Of a stretch of DNA of 64,000 bases, positions 61,495 to 64,000 are shown piece by piece (positions within the stretch are counted from its first letter, which is position 1; the number at the start of each line of letters is the position of its first letter). Under the pieces are notes generated by a model. It was not told the DNA's origin. It ran no database searches and worked only from the letters and a program-made list of their open reading frames with translations. This DNA is from Novosphingobium sp. NDB2Meth1. GTDB taxonomy: Bacteria; Pseudomonadota; Alphaproteobacteria; Sphingomonadales; Sphingomonadaceae. The DNA is taken from the NCBI RefSeq assembly GCF_900117425.1, contig NZ_FPEH01000018.1, positions 1 through 64,000 on the forward strand, written 5' to 3'. A program made the position numbers and the translations under genes.

Positions 61495-62913
61495 TTAGGT
61501 GGCCTTTCTGCCTGAACCTTGCAGGCCGAGCCAGTATGCCGCCGCAGGCAGGCGGCGCAGCAGGGCGAACTCGGCCGCCAGCATCAGCACCATGGAGATC
61601 GCCAGCAGGGGCAGGAGCGCCGCAAGGACAAGGATGATCACGACTACACCGCCCATGCGCGGCGGCACGCTGGCAAGGGGCGGTGCGCCCAGTCGGTCTG
61701 CCGGCTTGCGCCGCCGCCAGAGGACAAAGCCCGTCACCGACATCGTGACGAGCATCAGCGCGGTCGCCACGCCTATCAACTGGTTGAGGAGGCCGAAGAG
61801 CTGGCCTTCATGCCAGGCCACGCCATAGCCGACCACGCGGTCGATGACGTGCTTGTCGGCAAAGGCCTCGCGGGAAGTTTCGCGGCCGGTCAGCGGGTCG
61901 AAGGTCAGAGACACGCGCAAGGGCCGGTTCTGCGTATCGGAGCGGACCGACCATGCGCTGCTCCGCTTGCCGCCGAACGGCTGGGCGCCGCCGGGAGGCG
62001 TGACGATGACCGGGAAGGGCAGGTGCCGGCTTTTTGCTTCGGCCACGATTTCGCTCAGCGAGACGCCGGACATGGCCGGCCCCGCCATCAGGGTGCCATC
62101 GGGCATGCGATGCATGCCGTGCGGCATCGCGCCTGCCATGGCGCCGGTCATCGCCGCCATCGCGCCGTGATCGTGCTCGGCGTGCTCGTCCGCAGCCGCA
62201 GCGGCGCCGCCGATGGTCCAGTCCTGCCGGCCCTTGACCCACCCGAACTCGGTGCGCACGGCCTTGAACGCACTGCCCCAGACATCGGCCCAGGGCAGGC
62301 CGGTGACCAGCAGCACCATCGCGAGCCCTGAGACCCAGAAGCCGGTGACGGCGTGAAGATCCCGCCACACCACCTTGCGTCCGCCGCCCAGCCGCGGCCA
62401 TACGACCCCGGCGAGGCCCCGCCCGGCGGGCCACCAGAGGTAAAGCCCGCTGAGGATCATCACGATGGCCCAACTCGCGGCGAGTTCGACGATCCAGCTG
62501 CCCCGCTTGCCGATCAGCAGCTGCCCGTGGATGTCATGCACCACCTGCATGATCCGCCATTCCGGATCGAGCGAGCCGACGACATGGCCATCCGGCGCGA
62601 CGAACACATCGCGCATGGCATGGCCCGGCAGGGTGATGTGGACGAGGGCCGCATCGCGTTCCGCCCGCGGCAGGCGGTAGGAATGGAAACGGCTGCCGGG
62701 GAAGGCGGCAAGTGCGGCCCTGACCTGCTGATCGGCCGAAACCGTGGTGGCCGCCGGGAGGCCGCGCCAGGCGCGTTCCTCCCAGGCATCAATTTGCGGC
62801 TTGAACAGATAGGCCGCGCCGGTGAGGGCAAGGATCACGACCATCGGCATGACGAACAGCCCGGCATAGAAATGCCAGCGCCAGATGGTGCGGTAGAGAG
62901 ATGGGCGGTCCAT
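61495..62913 (-). CDS. PepSY-domain membrane protein with Met/His-rich loop
   Basis: A 472-aa protein with about four transmembrane segments (roughly 14-36, 143-163, 190-210 and 375-395) and a C-terminal hydrophobic pair. The PepSY-type motif is in VVHDIHGQLL and the following DLHAVTGFWVS. A periplasmic loop at 243-281 is rich in Met and His (DEHAEHDHGAMAAMTGAMAG). Such proteins sit beside TonB siderophore receptors and are thought to reduce or move metal. ATG 62913 lies 3 bases from the receptor stop, so the two are co-translated. Confidence 0.87.
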   Translation of the reverse strand: MDRPSLYRTIWRWHFYAGLFVMPMVVILALTGAAYLFKPQIDAWEERAWRGLPAATTVSADQQVRAALAAFPGSRFHSYRLPRAERDAALVHITLPGHAMRDVFVAPDGHVVGSLDPEWRIMQVVHDIHGQLLIGKRGSWIVELAASWAIVMILSGLYLWWPAGRGLAGVVWPRLGGGRKVVWRDLHAVTGFWVSGLAMVLLVTGLPWADVWGSAFKAVRTEFGWVKGRQDWTIGGAAAAADEHAEHDHGAMAAMTGAMAGAMPHGMHRMPDGTLMAGPAMSGVSLSEIVAEAKSRHLPFPVIVTPPGGAQPFGGKRSSAWSVRSDTQNRPLRVSLTFDPLTGRETSREAFADKHVIDRVVGYGVAWHEGQLFGLLNQLIGVATALMLVTMSVTGFVLWRRRKPADRLGAPPLASVPPRMGGVVVIILVLAALLPLLAISMVLMLAAEFALLRRLPAAAYWLGLQGSGRKAT

Positions 62914-62915
62914 GG

Positions 62916-64000
62916 TCAGAGCCTCCAGCCCGCTTCGATGAGGAACGTGCGCTGGGGATAGGGGTGGAACACCCAGGCGCGATCGTTGGTGAGGTTGTCG
63001 ACTCCGGCGGACAGCCGGAGCTTTTCGGCGAGCTGCCAGTTGAGCCGCAGATCGAGTGCGAAGAGTTCGGAGGTGAAGCCGAAGGTATCGCCGCGCTGTA
63101 GGCCGAACAGATCGGTGTTGGGCCGGCTGGCATAGCGCAGTCCAAGCGATCCCTGCAGCTTCGGGGTCAGGTCGTAGCGAAGGTTCGCGTTGATCCGCCA
63201 CTTGGGAATGCGGGGGAACTGTACGCCCTCTGCAGCAGGGGCGGACGGATTGCGCAGTGTCTTGCTGTCGATGTACGCCGCGTTGAGATCGATGTTCATG
63301 CCCTCCACCGGCCAGTTTCGCGTCTCGGCGATCCCCTCGAAGCCGAACTGGCGGGTGAGATCGATGTTCTTGAACGTCGAGGTCGTGATCCCGTTCTGGT
63401 TGAAGCCCACGAACGAGAAGATCGTGTCGTCCACCCGCTGGAAGAAGGCGGAGCCTGTCAGCTTCATCCAGCCGAAATCATGCGCGACGACGAGGTTGGC
63501 ATCCTTGCTCCGCTCGGGCTTCAGCCCCGGATCGAAGCTGTTGGGATTGAAACTGCCATCGCCGTTGAGGCTGCCCTGGAACAATTCGCCGACGGTGGGA
63601 TAGCGCGTCGCCATCGCAAGGCTGAGCTGAAGGCTGGTGTGTGCGCCCACGGCATATTCGAACGAAAGGCTGCCGTTGACAGAGTCATTGCTGCGCGGCG
63701 CATAGGCGTTGGCTACCGCCTGGCCCGCCAGCGCCCCCGTGCCGAGCCGCGCCAGCCCGCCATCATAGGCACGCCAGTTGTCATAGCGCGCGCCGACGGT
63801 GACCGTCAGCGCAGCGAGGAACACCTGCGCTTCGCCCCAGGCCGAGAGCTGCCGGGTCTTGCCGAACGTGCGGCTGGCAAAGGTCTTGCCCGTTGCGCTC
63901 GTCCAGTCGGCCAGATTGCTGCGGGTCTGATCAGTGCGATAGGCATTGGCGGAGAGTCCCAGCGCAAAGGCCCGGCGCGCTGTCTTGTTCTCGAGCGCAA
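62916..64000 (-). CDS. TonB-dependent receptor, 5' part beyond window
   Basis: The minus-strand frame is open to the right edge. It reads as the beta-barrel end of a TonB receptor: GARYDNWRAYDGG, SLSFEYAVGAHTSLQLSLAMATRYPTV broken by strands, LKPERSKDANLVV and the terminal AGWRL. A C-terminal aromatic-hydrophobic pattern is present. Adjacent PepSY and Met/His-rich features suggest metal chelate or copper import. The signal peptide and plug are not visible because of truncation. Confidence 0.87.
   Translation of the reverse strand, partial: ALENKTARRAFALGLSANAYRTDQTRSNLADWTSATGKTFASRTFGKTRQLSAWGEAQVFLAALTVTVGARYDNWRAYDGGLARLGTGALAGQAVANAYAPRSNDSVNGSLSFEYAVGAHTSLQLSLAMATRYPTVGELFQGSLNGDGSFNPNSFDPGLKPERSKDANLVVAHDFGWMKLTGSAFFQRVDDTIFSFVGFNQNGITTSTFKNIDLTRQFGFEGIAETRNWPVEGMNIDLNAAYIDSKTLRNPSAPAAEGVQFPRIPKWRINANLRYDLTPKLQGSLGLRYASRPNTDLFGLQRGDTFGFTSELFALDLRLNWQLAEKLRLSAGVDNLTNDRAWVFHPYPQRTFLIEAGWRL

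Noticed and set aside
1..64000. CRISPR arrays, rRNA, tRNA or insertion-sequence genes
   Set aside because: I found no regularly spaced repeats, no rRNA or tRNA-like stretches and no transposase motifs.

Overview
The window is about 64 kb of GC-rich bacterial DNA. It carries stacked TonB-dependent receptors, many translationally coupled catabolic operons and long antisense open frames typical of high GC. These traits, and the look of the proteins, suggest an alphaproteobacterium of the sphingomonad type (Novosphingobium, Sphingobium or a relative). That assignment is inference, because no ribosomal or housekeeping marker is present apart from a broken glmS fragment. The composition suits a catabolic island or megaplasmid: almost every gene between 1 and 48 kb acts on a CoA thioester, an aromatic ring or a hydrocarbon.

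Layout. 0-1.8 kb: a rearranged edge with an amine-oxidase fragment abutting an aldo/keto reductase. 1.8-10.9 kb (minus strand): enoyl-CoA hydratase, CoA ligase, beta-keto acid cleavage enzyme, CoA transferase, the alicyclic ring-cleaving pair BadI and BadH with a MarR regulator, an acyl-CoA dehydrogenase and a 2,4-dienoyl-CoA-reductase-type SDR. 11.0-20.4 kb (plus strand): a tightly coupled operon with an HMG-CoA-synthase-like/DUF35 fusion lacking the catalytic cysteine, a thiolase, a MaoC hydratase, a CitE-type lyase, a small membrane protein, an acyl-CoA dehydrogenase, a two-gene version of eukaryotic MFE-2, a nitronate monooxygenase-like flavoprotein and an Old Yellow Enzyme. 20.3-31.7 kb (minus): CoA ligase, enoyl-CoA hydratase, zinc alcohol dehydrogenase, two CrtC-like proteins flanking DUF6285 and a sugar-kinase-fold phosphotransferase, orphan oxidase subunits III and IV, a membrane protein and a TonB receptor.

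31.9-48.3 kb resembles a p-cymene/p-cumate route. It has a XylA-like reductase, a XylM/AlkB-like membrane hydroxylase, MerR and TetR regulators, a Rieske dioxygenase (alpha and beta), dihydrodiol dehydrogenase, extradiol dioxygenase, meta-cleavage hydrolase, a decarboxylase-like class II aldolase fold, hydratase, aldolase and acylating acetaldehyde dehydrogenase. An acyl-CoA dehydrogenase, a CYP153-like P450, a 59-residue rubredoxin and a 3-oxoacid CoA transferase follow. Three divergent promoter regions in this block share a 21-bp palindrome, TTGCGT-N9-ACGCAA, which ties the receptor, both hydroxylases and the regulator into one probable regulon.

48.4-64 kb differs in character. A LysR gene is followed by a 1-kb broken region holding a glmS 5' fragment whose catalytic cysteine codon is a stop. 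Next come a metal-efflux operon (czcCBA-like, with a His/Cys-rich small protein), a TonB receptor, a LuxR-type regulator, a TIM-barrel isomerase, and a PepSY protein with a Met/His-rich loop paired with a TonB receptor that runs off the right edge.

Working together, the central genes could oxidise a methyl-bearing terpenoid or alkylbenzene to an aromatic acid. The ring would be opened to pyruvate, acetyl-CoA and a short branched acid, while the flanking beta-oxidation and BadHI modules would handle saturated ring acids. The real substrate cannot be read from the sequence.
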